Part shown: piece after piece, positions 55,728-64,000 of the stretch | Layout of the letters: each line of letters begins with the position of its first letter | How positions within the stretch are numbered: the stretch's first letter is position 1 | Assembly: GCF_027257955.1 (NCBI RefSeq) | Contig: NZ_JANZNQ010000019.1 | Coordinates: 1 to 64,000, forward strand | Reading direction: 5' to 3' | DNA from: Zhongshania aquatica | GTDB taxonomy: Bacteria; Pseudomonadota; Gammaproteobacteria; Pseudomonadales; Spongiibacteraceae | Length of the DNA: 64,000 nt | Made by a program: the position numbers and the translations under genes | The notes under the pieces: generated by a model | Told to the model about the DNA's origin: nothing | The model's input: only the letters and a program-made list of their open reading frames with translations | Databases searched by the model: none

Positions 55728-57100
55728 CTAGGTTTGCGAGGTCCGCGGCGGCGCCTTGGGCTGCGTGGCTTCTCACCTGCGGGAACTTGCGTCAACATTG
55801 CGCCGCGGGTATCAGCATGGGCTTCTTGAAATGCTAGCCACCACTGCCCCAGCTCGGGCTCAATTTCACCGGCCTGTTCACGCAATAATAGAAAATCAAA
55901 GCCGGCTCTGAAATAGCGATGGTCAAGAAGTAATTCTGCTCGTTTCCCGGATCGACGAGTTAGGCGGCACTGTAACTCCCAAATGTCGCGCATAGGAAGA
56001 GAGAATCGCTTTGGAATCGCCACGGTTTGTTGCTGTTTGTGCAGCACGCGCTCTGCGGCTTGGTGGAGAGCGGGGATTTCTGGTACGCCAGTGGCTAGAA
56101 TTTCTTTGTGAATGTGTTTTACAACGGGCCACAATAAAACAGCGTAGATAAAAGCTGGGGTAACTGGCTTGTTCTCGGCAATTCGGACGTCAGTATTAAT
56201 CAAGCCTTGCTGAATAATGGCCTCAGCGGCGGGTTCGTGTTGATTCAGCATTTTTTGTGTAGAGGGGAATAGCGGGCTGAATAGACCGTAGCGCTGCATG
56301 AGTGCGTAGGTTTGAATACCTTGGCCTGACATGAGTAGTTTGATGACTTCGTCAAACATGCGTGCGGCTGAAATGTCGGTTAAAAGGGGCGCCAGGCGCT
56401 TCAAAGGCTCTTCTGTATGTTGCTCAATGTCGAAATTGAGCTTGGCTGCAAAGCGAATAACGCGCAGCATGCGCACCGGATCTTCACGGTAGCGGGTTTC
56501 GGGGTCGCCGATAATGCGTATAAGTTTGTTTTCTAAATCCTTGATCCCGCCAACATAGTCGTAAACGCAGAAGTCGCGGCTCGAATAGTACAATGCATTT
56601 ATGCTCAGATCGCGCCGGGCCGCGTCCTCCTCAACAGATCCGTAAACATTGTCGCGGGTAAGCATTCCTGACTCAGTTTTGGCGGAGTGCTTGTTGCGCT
56701 GGGCGCTATTGCCGGGGGCGTCATGATTTCCACGGAATGTCGTGACTTCAATAACTTCATTGCCGAATCGAACGTGAACAATGCGAAAGCGGCGGCCGAT
56801 AATGCGGCTGTTGCGAAAAGCGCCGCGCACCTGCTCTGGTGTTGCGTTAGTTGCAATGTCGAAATCTTTTGGCTGGCCACCTAATAATAAGTCGCGTACA
56901 CCGCCGCCGACGAGGAAGGCATCATAGCCCTCTTCATTGAGGCGTCGGATAACTTTTATCGCAGCGTCGCTGATATTTTTGCGAGAGACACAGTGTTCGT
57001 CTCGCGGAATTACAGTCGCAGGGTGTGTGGCGTGTTGAGTGGGTTTGGAAAATCTGCCAGAGAGCTTTTTCCAGAGCCCGGTAACGGAGCTAGATGTCAT
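55724..57100 (-). CDS. pcnB: Poly(A) polymerase I
   Basis: 458 aa. Adds poly(A) tails to RNA 3' ends. Motifs: FLVGGGVRDLLLGGQPKDFDIATNATPEQV region (bases ~56850-56940) with the catalytic DxD, ARRDLSINALYYS, and YREDPVRMLRVIRFAAKLNFD. The C-terminus is basic (SPRRRRGPRKPR), fitting RNA contact. Precedes folK with a 4-nt overlap. The space between cbrB and this gene holds the CrcZ-like RNA. Confidence 0.96.
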   Translation of the reverse strand: MTSSSVTGLWKKLSGRFSKPTQHATHPATVIPRDEHCVSRKNISDAAIKVIRRLNEEGYDAFLVGGGVRDLLLGGQPKDFDIATNATPEQVRGAFRNSRIIGRRFRIVHVRFGNEVIEVTTFRGNHDAPGNSAQRNKHSAKTESGMLTRDNVYGSVEEDAARRDLSINALYYSSRDFCVYDYVGGIKDLENKLIRIIGDPETRYREDPVRMLRVIRFAAKLNFDIEQHTEEPLKRLAPLLTDISAARMFDEVIKLLMSGQGIQTYALMQRYGLFSPLFPSTQKMLNQHEPAAEAIIQQGLINTDVRIAENKPVTPAFIYAVLLWPVVKHIHKEILATGVPEIPALHQAAERVLHKQQQTVAIPKRFSLPMRDIWELQCRLTRRSGKRAELLLDHRYFRAGFDFLLLREQAGEIEPELGQWWLAFQEAHADTRGAMLTQVPAGEKPRSPRRRRGPRKPR

Positions 57101-57233
57101 TGATGTCTGCGGATAGCCGATAAGTATTATGAAGCCGGTATTCTAGCACAGGCTTATTTGTAGTGTTGTTAATGGATTAGCTGAATTGTTGCGAGTTAGG
57201 GCAAAGCTATAAGATTGGGGATTTTACGGGGTT

Positions 57234-57267
57234 CTAAAACGAAGAAGGGGAAAACAATGTCTTCCCC
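57234..57267 (-). terminator. Rho-independent terminator of the CrcZ-like RNA
   Basis: Minus strand: GGGGAA (57267-57262), a 9-nt loop, TTCCCC (57252-57247), then TTCTTCGTTTT. It lies 134 bp before pcnB and just after the A-rich stretch. Confidence 0.8.
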
Positions 57268-57349
57268 ACCCAGGTCTCTTTGCTATTGTATTATTATTAT
57301 TGTTTCTCTGTTTTCTTATTATTATTTTCGTTTTTTATTATTCTTCGCT
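57236..57349 (-). ncRNA. CrcZ-like Hfq-titrating small RNA
   Basis: No gene spans 57101-57509. On the minus strand a sigma54 promoter (57361-57376) implies a start near 57349. The transcript then reads through a very A-rich stretch with repeated AAnAAn motifs (AATAATAA, AAAATAATAATAAG, AACAATAATAATAATAC) and ends at a terminator (~57236), ~114 nt in all. In Pseudomonas, crcZ lies in this same place between cbrB and pcnB, is activated by CbrB from a sigma54 promoter, and titrates Hfq/Crc away from mRNAs to lift catabolite repression. This RNA is shorter than the ~400-nt Pseudomonas CrcZ. Gene name not applied because homology is by position and motif only. Confidence 0.8.
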
Positions 57350-57360
57350 CCCAATATAGA

Positions 57361-57376
57361 GCATATGCCGTGCCAG
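57361..57376 (-). promoter_or_regulatory. Sigma54 promoter of the CrcZ-like RNA
   Basis: Minus strand TGGCAC-GGCAT-ATGCT, matching TGGCAC-N5-TTGCW apart from one T; the -24 GG and -12 GC are in the required spacing. It lies between cbrB and the A-rich RNA, in the correct direction. Confidence 0.85.
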
Positions 57377-57449
57377 TTTTTGTATTCCCTTTTATATCAA
57401 TGACTTATCTAATTATGCCCTTGCTTTTTTGCTTTGTATTTTAGGGGTT

Positions 57450-57498
57450 TGTTACCTTACTAAACGTCCTTTGTTACGATCTTTGTTTTTGGGTAACG
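57450..57498 (-). promoter_or_regulatory. CbrB-type upstream activating half-sites
   Basis: Half-sites TGTTAC at 57450-57455 and 57472-57477, and GTAACG at 57493-57498 (plus-strand reading). The latter two form TGTTAC-N15-GTAACG. They lie ~75-125 bp upstream of the -24 element, the usual place for an enhancer-binding protein. CbrB sites in Pseudomonas use TGTTAC/GTAACA halves. Confidence 0.7.
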
Positions 57499-57509
57499 TG
57501 TCGCACTGC

Positions 57510-58946
57510 TCACGTGCCTGAGCGCGAACTCACTTTTTTGCGCGGTATGCCTAAGCGCTGGCGGCGCTCCCAAAGACATTTTCGGCTGACACCCAGTTTC
57601 TGCGCTAATTCTGTTTCACTCATTGAATCTTGGTGTTCTAAAACAAAGCGCTGGAAGTAATCCTCTAGAGACAGGTCTTCGCTAGGATCGGCGTGAAGTG
57701 ATTTACGACGATCTGAATTGTTGTTAACTGGCGCTGGCCTAGGAGCGGGATCGGTTCGTCGCCCTCTAATTTGGCTGATATCGACGAGCTCTAAGTCTAT
57801 GTCTAAAAATTCGTTATCAATTTCTTTGCGGTCACACAATATAACCGCTCGCTCTATGGCGTTTTCCAGTTCCCGGATATTTCCGGGCCATATATAGGTT
57901 GTTATGGCTTGGATCGCCTTGGGGCTGAAATGCATTAACGGCTTTTTCATTTTTTCGCAGCGGCTCTTTAGCAGCGTCTCTGCGAGTTCGAGAATATCTT
58001 TACCGCGCTCTCTTAATGGTGGTAACTCCAGTTTCATGACGTTTATTCGATAATAAAGGTCTTCACGGAAGCGGCCCGAGTGCGCCATGTCTTTTAAATC
58101 GCGGTGTGTGGCGCAAATAAGTCGTACATTAACCTTGCTAGATTCCACCGAGCCGATACGGCGTATTTCGTCCTCTTGAATAAATCTAAGCAGTCGCGCC
58201 TGAGCTTCAAGGGGGAGTTCACCAATTTCGTCTAGGAATAAGGTACCGCCGTCGGCAGCTTCGATAAGACCGGTGCGGCTAGAATTCGCGCCGGTAAAGG
58301 CGCCTTTTTCATAGCCGAATAATTCTGACTCGATCAGTGTTTCGGGAATGGCGGCGCAGTTGACGCAAATAATGGCTTTGCCAGCCCGCGTACTTTGGTT
58401 GTGAATTGCTCGGGCTACTAGTTCTTTACCTGTTCCTGTCTCGCCGTGCACGAGCACAGTCGCATCGGTTGGTGCGACGCGGCGAATATGGTCATAGAGT
58501 TGCTGCATAGCCTTGCAGCTACCGATCATGCCATTGGCGTCGGCGATTTGTTTGCGCTGGCTGCTGCTTGGCTCGGGTTTGTCTGTGTGACGTTCGCCGC
58601 TGGTGCTGCTAATAATACGCTCAACCGTTTCGAGCATTTCATCGTGATCAAATGGTTTCGCGATGTAGTCGATGGCGCCTTTTTTCATCGAATCGACGGC
58701 AGATTTCAAGCTGGCGTAGCTCGTCATGATTAGGACGGGGGCTTCTGTTTTACTGATCAGGTCAGTACCCGCCGCGCCGGGTAGGCGTAAATCACTGATG
58801 ATTAACGCGTAGTCGTTGACGTTATAAGTACTCAGCGCTTTTTGGACTGAATCCGCCTCATCCACCTGATAGTCATTTCGTTCGAGCAGGCGCCGCAGTG
58901 CCAGACGGATGACATCTTCGTCTTCGACTATTAGGATTTTGGGCAT
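57510..58946 (-). CDS. cbrB: Sigma54-dependent response regulator CbrB
   Basis: 478 aa. Residues 1-~120 receiver (LIVEDEDVIRLA, phospho-acceptor Asp in ALIISDLRLPG). Residues ~145-385 AAA+ sigma54 activator (Walker A GETGTGKELVARAIH, GAFTGA contact loop, DEIGELPLEAQARLLRF). C-terminal Fis-type HTH (SETELAQKLGVSRKCLWERRQRLGI). GGAGAG precedes the ATG. 81 bp after cbrA. It controls carbon/nitrogen balance and, through the small RNA next to it, catabolite repression. Confidence 0.96.
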   Translation of the reverse strand: MPKILIVEDEDVIRLALRRLLERNDYQVDEADSVQKALSTYNVNDYALIISDLRLPGAAGTDLISKTEAPVLIMTSYASLKSAVDSMKKGAIDYIAKPFDHDEMLETVERIISSTSGERHTDKPEPSSSQRKQIADANGMIGSCKAMQQLYDHIRRVAPTDATVLVHGETGTGKELVARAIHNQSTRAGKAIICVNCAAIPETLIESELFGYEKGAFTGANSSRTGLIEAADGGTLFLDEIGELPLEAQARLLRFIQEDEIRRIGSVESSKVNVRLICATHRDLKDMAHSGRFREDLYYRINVMKLELPPLRERGKDILELAETLLKSRCEKMKKPLMHFSPKAIQAITTYIWPGNIRELENAIERAVILCDRKEIDNEFLDIDLELVDISQIRGRRTDPAPRPAPVNNNSDRRKSLHADPSEDLSLEDYFQRFVLEHQDSMSETELAQKLGVSRKCLWERRQRLGIPRKKVSSRSGT

Positions 58947-59027
58947 AAATCTCTCCGTGGGTTCGTACAGCGATCTCTATCGAACAGGCGCGTAGCCGAA
59001 CAACATAACGCGATCGGCAGAATAATT

Positions 59028-61988
59028 CTAGTTCGGCTCAGCTTGGTTTAATTGGAGGTGGATATGAATTCGCGTGCCGTGATTGCTTAATTCAGGTACC
59101 GGGCTTTCAATGCTAATGTCACCACCTAAATCATTAATAATGTTGTAAACCAGTGCGAGCCCTAGGCCGGTGCCTTTGCCCGGCTCTTTGGTGGTGAAAA
59201 AGGGTTCAAATATCCGGTCTTGCAGTTTTTGGTCGATTCCTGAGCCTTGATCGGTAACTGTAATGTGGGCCTCGAGATCATTGTTCATCGCGTCGATGGT
59301 TATCATGGCGTCGTCACTACTGGCATCTCTGGCGTTGGATAGCAGGTTTATGAAGACTTGCATTAGCCGTTGGCTGTTACCAGCAACGATAATATCCGCT
59401 GGGCAGTTGTTGTTGTAGTGGATTTGGCGAGCCTCATTGTCGAGGCTTAATAGTTGCACGGCTTCCGATACGCAGCTGCGAATGTTGACGGCTTCTGTGG
59501 CTTGAGTGGGGTCTTCGCGGCCGGTGTGGGCAAAATTGACAAGGCTATGAACAATGCTGCTTATACGTTGGGTTTGTTTAACGATTTGAGAGGCCGTTTC
59601 TAGTGTGTCTGGGTTGTCGGTTTCGTAGCGCAGGTTTTGGGCTAGGCACGCAATACCTGTTACCGGATTGCCTATTTCATGCGCTACGCCAGCTGCCAAG
59701 CGGCCAATTGATGCTAGGCGTTCTTGGTGAGTCAGCTCATGTTCGAGTAATTGTGTGTCGGTAATGTCTTCTACCACGATGATCAACTCATCTCGGCCTA
59801 GCATCTGAGATTCAGTGCGATGTAAGTTGAGCCAGCGCAGGCCTTGCTCCGTTTCCACGCAAAATTTGCTGCGGTGCAGGTCGCTGCTGTCTAAAAAGCT
59901 GATTAGGCAGCCTGCCCAAGGTTCTGGCAAGCCGTTCAGGCGAGAGCCGGTTACGGTTGCAGACTTGATGGCGGTGATATCTGCCATCGACATATTCCAC
60001 AATAATATCTCTTGGTCTCTGCCGAGTGCGCATACACCAATAGGCAGATCTTCAAGAGTTTGGCGGTGGTAGCGACGGAGGCTGTCTAGGTCGGCGGCAA
60101 GGCCGGTTAAGTTTGTCTGATATCGTTCTAAGCGCTCTTCAATATAGGTAATGTCTTCGCTGCTTCCTAAAATACTGTTGGTGTAGGGGAGCACGCGATC
60201 AATGACCCGCCGTGCGCTTGACGGTCCGACTAATGAAGAAAGGTTGATTTCAATCCTGTCTCTAATTCGCCGCAATGCGTAGGGTCGTGTCTCGAGTTCG
60301 CTAAGTTGTAGCTCTTCTAAGGCACGTTTAAATTCCTGTGCTGCGGCGTGATCCCCCAGTGCTTCCTGTAGGCGTAGTTTTATCTCGGCTGCGCTCTGTA
60401 AGTTTAGTGTGTGGCGGCTCGGGCGATTCAGATCGTCTAGGGTACATGCTTCGGCGGCACTACGTTCCTCTGCCGAGGTTTCGCTAAGTATAGATACAAC
60501 GATAAAGAAAGCGCAGTTTAAACCTAATGATATGCTAGCAACGGCCACCCAAAAAAGATCTGGATCTAGGCTATTAATGTAGAATTTTTCTAAAAACTCA
60601 GGGTGGAAATCACCGAACATTGGGATAAGTAGACCGATTATCCACACGCTAAAGCCTGCGATTAATCCACTTATAAAGCCGTTGCGATTGGCCTTGGGCC
60701 AGTAGAGTACGGCGAGCACGCCGGGTAGGAACTGCAGGCAGCCGGCGGCGGAGGTCATTGTAAGATTGGTGAGGGTTTTAGTTTCACCAATGAGTTCGTA
60801 AAAAATATAGCCGATAAGAATGATTGCGCAGATCAGTAATTGCCGTGTTACCAGTAACCAGCGATAGATATCTACATTTCTGCCTTTGGGGCGAAGTATT
60901 GGCAATATGATGTGATTTAGGCTCATCGAGGCAAGCGCGAGGGTGGTAACAATAATGGCGCCACTGGCAGCGGATAGGCCGCCCAGATATATCAGTATGC
61001 TTAACCAGGGCTTGTCTATATTGAGTGATAGGCCGAGCGCGAAGTAGTCTGCTGGCAGTGTCAGATTGGATGCTTGGCCAGCCCAGAGTATGGGCAGTAC
61101 CGGTAAGCTCATAACCAGTAAAAACAGCGGCAGTCCCCAGCTTGCAGAGATCAGGTTTTTACGGCTGGGGTTCTCTGCAAATAGCATATGAAAGACATGC
61201 GGCATACAAACTGATGCGGCGAAAAAGGTAATTAGCATCAGTCTATTGGTGTCGCCTGACTGCGGTGTACTCAACTTTTCTAGTATTTTGGGGTGGCTAT
61301 TTAGCCACTGCTGAAGACCGTCGAAACCACCGAATACAGACATTACCGCCATCACGCCAATTATCACAATGGCGAGCATTTTTATTATAGATTCGAAGGC
61401 TAGTGCAACGACTAGGCCTCGGTGGCTGTCTTTTGAGGCGAGGTTCCGTGAACCAAATAATATGGTAAAGATGGTGATTACTGTGCAAAAAAGCAGTCCG
61501 GCTAGATTTTTGAAGGTGCTGTCAGCTTGGGTGATGTCACTGTCGCCTGCGCTTAATATAAATGTCGATTCAGAGACGATTTGGATTTGAATGACGAGCA
61601 GAGGCCAAACGGACAGGGCCAAAAAAATGGTAGCAAGTGAGCCAGCCCATGAGCTGCGAAAACGGAAACTGAGCAAATCTGCCAGTGAGTTCAGGCGGTA
61701 GCTTTTACATATTTGGTGGAGTGGCGCCAACAGTATTGGCAGCAGAATTAAGGCCGCAGAGATACCGATGTAGTAGTTGAGAAAGCTGTAGCCATAGCGA
61801 TCCGCAAAACCAACGGCACCATAAATGGCGAAGCCACTCGCATAAACCCCGAGAGACAAGACGTAGACGCTGGAATGATTAACAAGGCGTGTCGGCAATA
61901 ATTGTCGTTCGGTCGCATAGGCGATGGCAAAGAGAAGTAGCAGGTATCCAATGCCGATAAAAAATAGGGCGTTTAGGCTAAGAATCAT
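59028..61988 (-). CDS. cbrA: Sensor histidine kinase CbrA (SLC5-like transporter domain)
   Basis: 986 aa. The N-terminal ~510 residues are a Na+/solute symporter-like region of ~13 helices. Then a STAC-type linker (~550-640), a PAS domain (~660-760, ITAIKSATVTGSRLNG), HisKA with the phospho-His in GVAHEIGNPVTG (~785), and HATPase (FINLLSNARDASSD, DQGSGID, GKGTGLGLALVYNII). Partner of CbrB. Its start overlaps the end of the small upstream gene (ATGATTCTTAG), so translation is coupled. Confidence 0.96.
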   Translation of the reverse strand: MILSLNALFFIGIGYLLLLFAIAYATERQLLPTRLVNHSSVYVLSLGVYASGFAIYGAVGFADRYGYSFLNYYIGISAALILLPILLAPLHQICKSYRLNSLADLLSFRFRSSWAGSLATIFLALSVWPLLVIQIQIVSESTFILSAGDSDITQADSTFKNLAGLLFCTVITIFTILFGSRNLASKDSHRGLVVALAFESIIKMLAIVIIGVMAVMSVFGGFDGLQQWLNSHPKILEKLSTPQSGDTNRLMLITFFAASVCMPHVFHMLFAENPSRKNLISASWGLPLFLLVMSLPVLPILWAGQASNLTLPADYFALGLSLNIDKPWLSILIYLGGLSAASGAIIVTTLALASMSLNHIILPILRPKGRNVDIYRWLLVTRQLLICAIILIGYIFYELIGETKTLTNLTMTSAAGCLQFLPGVLAVLYWPKANRNGFISGLIAGFSVWIIGLLIPMFGDFHPEFLEKFYINSLDPDLFWVAVASISLGLNCAFFIVVSILSETSAEERSAAEACTLDDLNRPSRHTLNLQSAAEIKLRLQEALGDHAAAQEFKRALEELQLSELETRPYALRRIRDRIEINLSSLVGPSSARRVIDRVLPYTNSILGSSEDITYIEERLERYQTNLTGLAADLDSLRRYHRQTLEDLPIGVCALGRDQEILLWNMSMADITAIKSATVTGSRLNGLPEPWAGCLISFLDSSDLHRSKFCVETEQGLRWLNLHRTESQMLGRDELIIVVEDITDTQLLEHELTHQERLASIGRLAAGVAHEIGNPVTGIACLAQNLRYETDNPDTLETASQIVKQTQRISSIVHSLVNFAHTGREDPTQATEAVNIRSCVSEAVQLLSLDNEARQIHYNNNCPADIIVAGNSQRLMQVFINLLSNARDASSDDAMITIDAMNNDLEAHITVTDQGSGIDQKLQDRIFEPFFTTKEPGKGTGLGLALVYNIINDLGGDISIESPVPELSNHGTRIHIHLQLNQAEPN

Positions 61989-62154
61989 TGCGGCGCTGTT
62001 TGTGGAGGCTTAGAAAAACAAAAATAATGACCAGCAGCCAGATCAGGTGGTGGCGATACCATAAATTGCTGGCGTCATTGAGCCAGCGACCTAAGGTCGG
62101 CGCGTAGATAAAAGTAAAGGTTGCTAAAAGAAGCAGGGATGAATGAATTTGCAT
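61978..62154 (-). CDS. cbrX: CbrX-like small membrane protein overlapping cbrA
   Basis: 58 aa, too short for usual gene-length cut-offs. Reads MQIHSSLLLLATFTFIYA, then TLGRWLNDASNLWYRHH, then a second hydrophobic helix LIWLLVIIFVFLSL, and a basic end HKQRRNDS. Its TAG overlaps the cbrA start by 11 nt. In Pseudomonas a small gene, cbrX, sits just upstream of cbrA and is translationally coupled to it. The identity rests on position and two-helix build, as the sequence itself was not compared. No strong ribosome-binding site is seen. Confidence 0.7.
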   Translation of the reverse strand: MQIHSSLLLLATFTFIYAPTLGRWLNDASNLWYRHHLIWLLVIIFVFLSLHKQRRNDS

Positions 62155-62224
62155 GGTGACCGCGAGGTTTTCATAGTCGCACTGATGTTACTGGAGCTAC
62201 TGTAAAACTGCAAAGTATTGGGCG

Positions 62225-63100
62225 CTAGCCAAACAGAGGAAGTGCTGTTTGTGTTGGTATGTGATCTACCCGCCAGTGTGCGGTTGCCCATTGCAGTAGT
62301 TCTGCAATTCCGAGTTCTTCCGGCGGCGTTGGTTGCTGCAGGTATGCAAGTACAATGCGTAGATTTTCTTTTGCGCATTGATTATCGATGGCTGGCGCAA
62401 AACTTTGCTTGCTGAGTTTATGGCCATCGTCACCCACAATCACAGGAAGGTGGAGGTAGCGAATTGAAGGCAAGTGGAGCGCGCGTTGCAAGTGAATTTG
62501 CCATGCTGTTGCGTCTATTAAATCGACACCACGGACAATGTCAGAAATGTGCTGTTCGGCATCATCGACAACCACCGCAAGTTGATAAGCGTACAAGCCA
62601 TCTCGCCGCTTGAGTACAGGATCGCCTATCTGATTTGTGATGTAGTGTTGCGCGCCTTGCACGCGATCTAAAAAGTTTGTGTCAGGCTGTTTGATCTTTA
62701 GGCGGATCGCCGCGTCACCCGTGACAAAGGGAGTAACGCATTGGTTCGGGTGAATTCCGCCGTATTGGGCGAGTTGGGACCGAGAACAACTGCAGTAATA
62801 TGCATCGTGATTGTGTAGTAGTTGATTCAGTGCATTGTCGTAATGATTGCTGCGCTGACTTTGCCACACTATGTCGCCATCCCAATGTAAACCGTGGGCT
62901 GTAATACTGTTGATGATGAGGTTTTCAGCGTTTTCTTGCGCGCGCGGAGGATCAATATCTTCTAAGCGCAATAACCATTGACCGTGATTTGCGCGAGCAT
63001 CTAAATAGCTAGCTACTGCGGTTAATAAAGAGCCTAGATGTAATGGTCCGCTAGGTGAGGGAGCAAACCGGCCGATATAGCCGGTATGAGAAGCTGACAT
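62225..63100 (-). CDS. gluQ: Glutamyl-Q tRNA(Asp) synthetase
   Basis: 291 aa, an anticodon-domain-free GluRS paralog that glutamylates the queuosine of tRNA-Asp. Class I motif in RFAPSPSGPLHLGSLL, zinc ligands in YYCSCSRSQL and the later HPNQC, and the KMSKS-like GHKLSKQSF. Follows dksA as in many gammaproteobacteria (42-bp gap). Separated from the cbrX-like start by 70 bp. Confidence 0.95.
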   Translation of the reverse strand: MSASHTGYIGRFAPSPSGPLHLGSLLTAVASYLDARANHGQWLLRLEDIDPPRAQENAENLIINSITAHGLHWDGDIVWQSQRSNHYDNALNQLLHNHDAYYCSCSRSQLAQYGGIHPNQCVTPFVTGDAAIRLKIKQPDTNFLDRVQGAQHYITNQIGDPVLKRRDGLYAYQLAVVVDDAEQHISDIVRGVDLIDATAWQIHLQRALHLPSIRYLHLPVIVGDDGHKLSKQSFAPAIDNQCAKENLRIVLAYLQQPTPPEELGIAELLQWATAHWRVDHIPTQTALPLFG

Positions 63101-63142
63101 ATAAAGCCTCGGCTAGGGCGACAGTTATTGCCGCCCCGGATA

Positions 63143-63580
63143 TTAGCCGCGTTCTTGGCGTTCTTTGATTTCATCGAGTGTCTTGCAGTCGATGCACAAA
63201 GTTGCCGTTGGCCGAGCTTCTAGGCGTTTGATTCCGATATCGACACCACAGGTGTCGCAGAAGCCGTAGTCATCTTCGTCGATCAAATTCAGCGTAGAGT
63301 CAATTTTCTTGATAAGCTTCCGCTCGCGATCACGGGTACGCAGCTCAAGGCTGAACTCTTCTTCCTGAGTCGCGCGGTCTGCGGGATCAGGGAAGTTTGC
63401 TGCTTCGTCCTTCATGTGACTTACAGTGCGGTCAACTTCTTCCATTAATTCAGACTTCCAAGTAAGCAGAATCTGACGGAAGTGCTCCTTCTGATTGTCG
63501 TTCATATATTCTTCGCCCTTTTTTTCTACATAGGGGACGAAGGTCTTTAAATTCTCTGTGTTACTCTGCTGTGCAGGCAT
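63143..63580 (-). CDS. dksA: RNA polymerase-binding transcription factor DksA
   Basis: 145 aa from the ATG at 63580 (AGAGGGCC upstream); a longer frame starting at 63649 has no support. Works with ppGpp in the secondary channel of RNA polymerase to shift transcription under starvation. Coiled-coil tip DPADRA, zinc finger CDTCGVDIGIKRLEARPT followed by CIDC. Normal length (E. coli 151). Confidence 0.97.
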   Translation of the reverse strand: MPAQQSNTENLKTFVPYVEKKGEEYMNDNQKEHFRQILLTWKSELMEEVDRTVSHMKDEAANFPDPADRATQEEEFSLELRTRDRERKLIKKIDSTLNLIDEDDYGFCDTCGVDIGIKRLEARPTATLCIDCKTLDEIKERQERG

Positions 63581-63786
63581 GGCTGGCCCTCTTCTGTACA
63601 AGCCGTTAACCGCAAACTGCGGACATGCGCGACGACGCTGTGTCGCCAAACCGGCAAAACTACCAGATATGTCTCTCTCGCGCTACACGAAATTCATCAT
63701 AAGTGTATCTAGTAGCCTGTTGTGGTGATGTTAAGACGGTGCGGATAAAGCTACACTCCAATTTTTGGCTAATAGGTGAAGTATAG

Positions 63787-64000
63787 GTGATTAATAATTT
63801 TGCGCACCGCCTTGCGGATATCGAACCCTTTCGTGTCGTTGAGGTGCTAACTCGTGCTAAACAATTGGCCGCTGAGGGGCGTGATATTGTCCATATGGAG
63901 GCGGGCGAGCCCGACTTTAGAACCGCCGAGCCCATTATTCGCGCAGCGACGGCGTCTTTGGCGCGTGGTGAGACCTATTACACGCCGGCAGCGGGGATTC
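63787..64000 (+). CDS. Aminotransferase class I/II, N-terminal part (runs off the window)
   Basis: Begins at GTG 63787, since an in-frame TAG lies directly before it; AGGTGAAG is ~10 nt upstream. 71 codons are visible, starting VINNFAHRLADIEPFRVVEV, then HMEAGEPDF and TYYTPAAGI. This opening is typical of fold-type I aspartate-aminotransferase-like PLP enzymes (the GEPDF motif at the substrate entry). The active-site Lys lies beyond the window, so the substrate cannot be told. Divergent from dksA with a ~206-bp gap. Confidence 0.85.
   Translation, partial: MINNFAHRLADIEPFRVVEVLTRAKQLAAEGRDIVHMEAGEPDFRTAEPIIRAATASLARGETYYTPAAGI

Noticed and set aside
57215-57403. Plus-strand 62-codon open frame between pcnB and cbrB
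   Set aside because: Its hydrophobic T-rich reading is the complement of the A-rich small RNA, with no start signal.

Overview
The window looks like chromosomal DNA of a marine-type gammaproteobacterium. The strongest clue is the block at 52-64 kb: dksA, gluQ, a small cbrX-like gene, cbrA, cbrB, pcnB, folK, a deoxynucleoside kinase, panB, panC and panD, with acs beyond it. Pseudomonads and Cellvibrionales-like bacteria carry this order. The catabolic genes (AraC regulators of the arabinose-binding-domain type, DUF1302/DUF1329/RND cluster) also suggest a lipid-degrading oceanic lineage such as Spongiibacteraceae. The lineage is inferred, not tested.

Layout. 0-3.9 kb is an accessory junction. 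It holds what looks like the end of an IS21-type element cutting off a tyrosine-recombinase gene, an AbiE-type toxin-antitoxin pair whose toxin carries extra WYL-like and zinc-finger-like regions, a tRNA-Arg(CCG), and two copies of a structured repeat 217 bp apart. 3.9-5.9 kb is a 2,4-dienoyl-CoA reductase (fadH) behind a palindromic operator candidate. 6.0-22.0 kb is a nine-gene minus-strand operon, the most unusual part of the window. In order of transcription it encodes a FAD/cyclic-nucleotide-sensor/4x[4Fe-4S] oxidoreductase, a membrane cytochrome b, an FHA-domain protein fused through one membrane segment to a periplasmic decaheme cytochrome, a tandem GlcG/HbpS-like lipoprotein, an outer-membrane beta-barrel, a decaheme cytochrome with an LVIVD propeller, a pentaheme cytochrome, a PP2C phosphatase and a double-FHA protein. 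It reads as a transmembrane electron conduit with its own phospho-signalling parts.

22-29 kb holds gdhA, an unknown lipoprotein, an HDOD protein, the ABC-F protein YbiT and two membrane proteins. 29-48.2 kb is a catabolic and transport island: a saccharopine-dehydrogenase-like enzyme, two AraC regulators with tandem half-site operators, acyl-CoA dehydrogenase, thiolase-like protein and acyl-CoA ligase, then an RND/MMPL pump, two DUF1329 proteins, a YCF48/BNR-like protein, a DUF1302 barrel, an AcuI/YhdH-type reductase and two SDRs. Together these suggest import (or export) and CoA-dependent breakdown of a hydrophobic alcohol-bearing substrate. 48.2-49.8 kb holds a DMT transporter, a small conserved protein and a pteridine-reductase-like SDR.

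50-64 kb is the acs/pan/folK/pcnB/cbrAB/dksA block. Between cbrB and pcnB there is no gene, but the minus strand shows a sigma54 promoter, an A-rich RNA full of AAnAAn motifs, a rho-independent terminator and upstream TGTTAC/GTAACA half-sites. This is the layout of a CrcZ-type Hfq-titrating small RNA controlled by CbrB. The window ends inside an aminotransferase gene.
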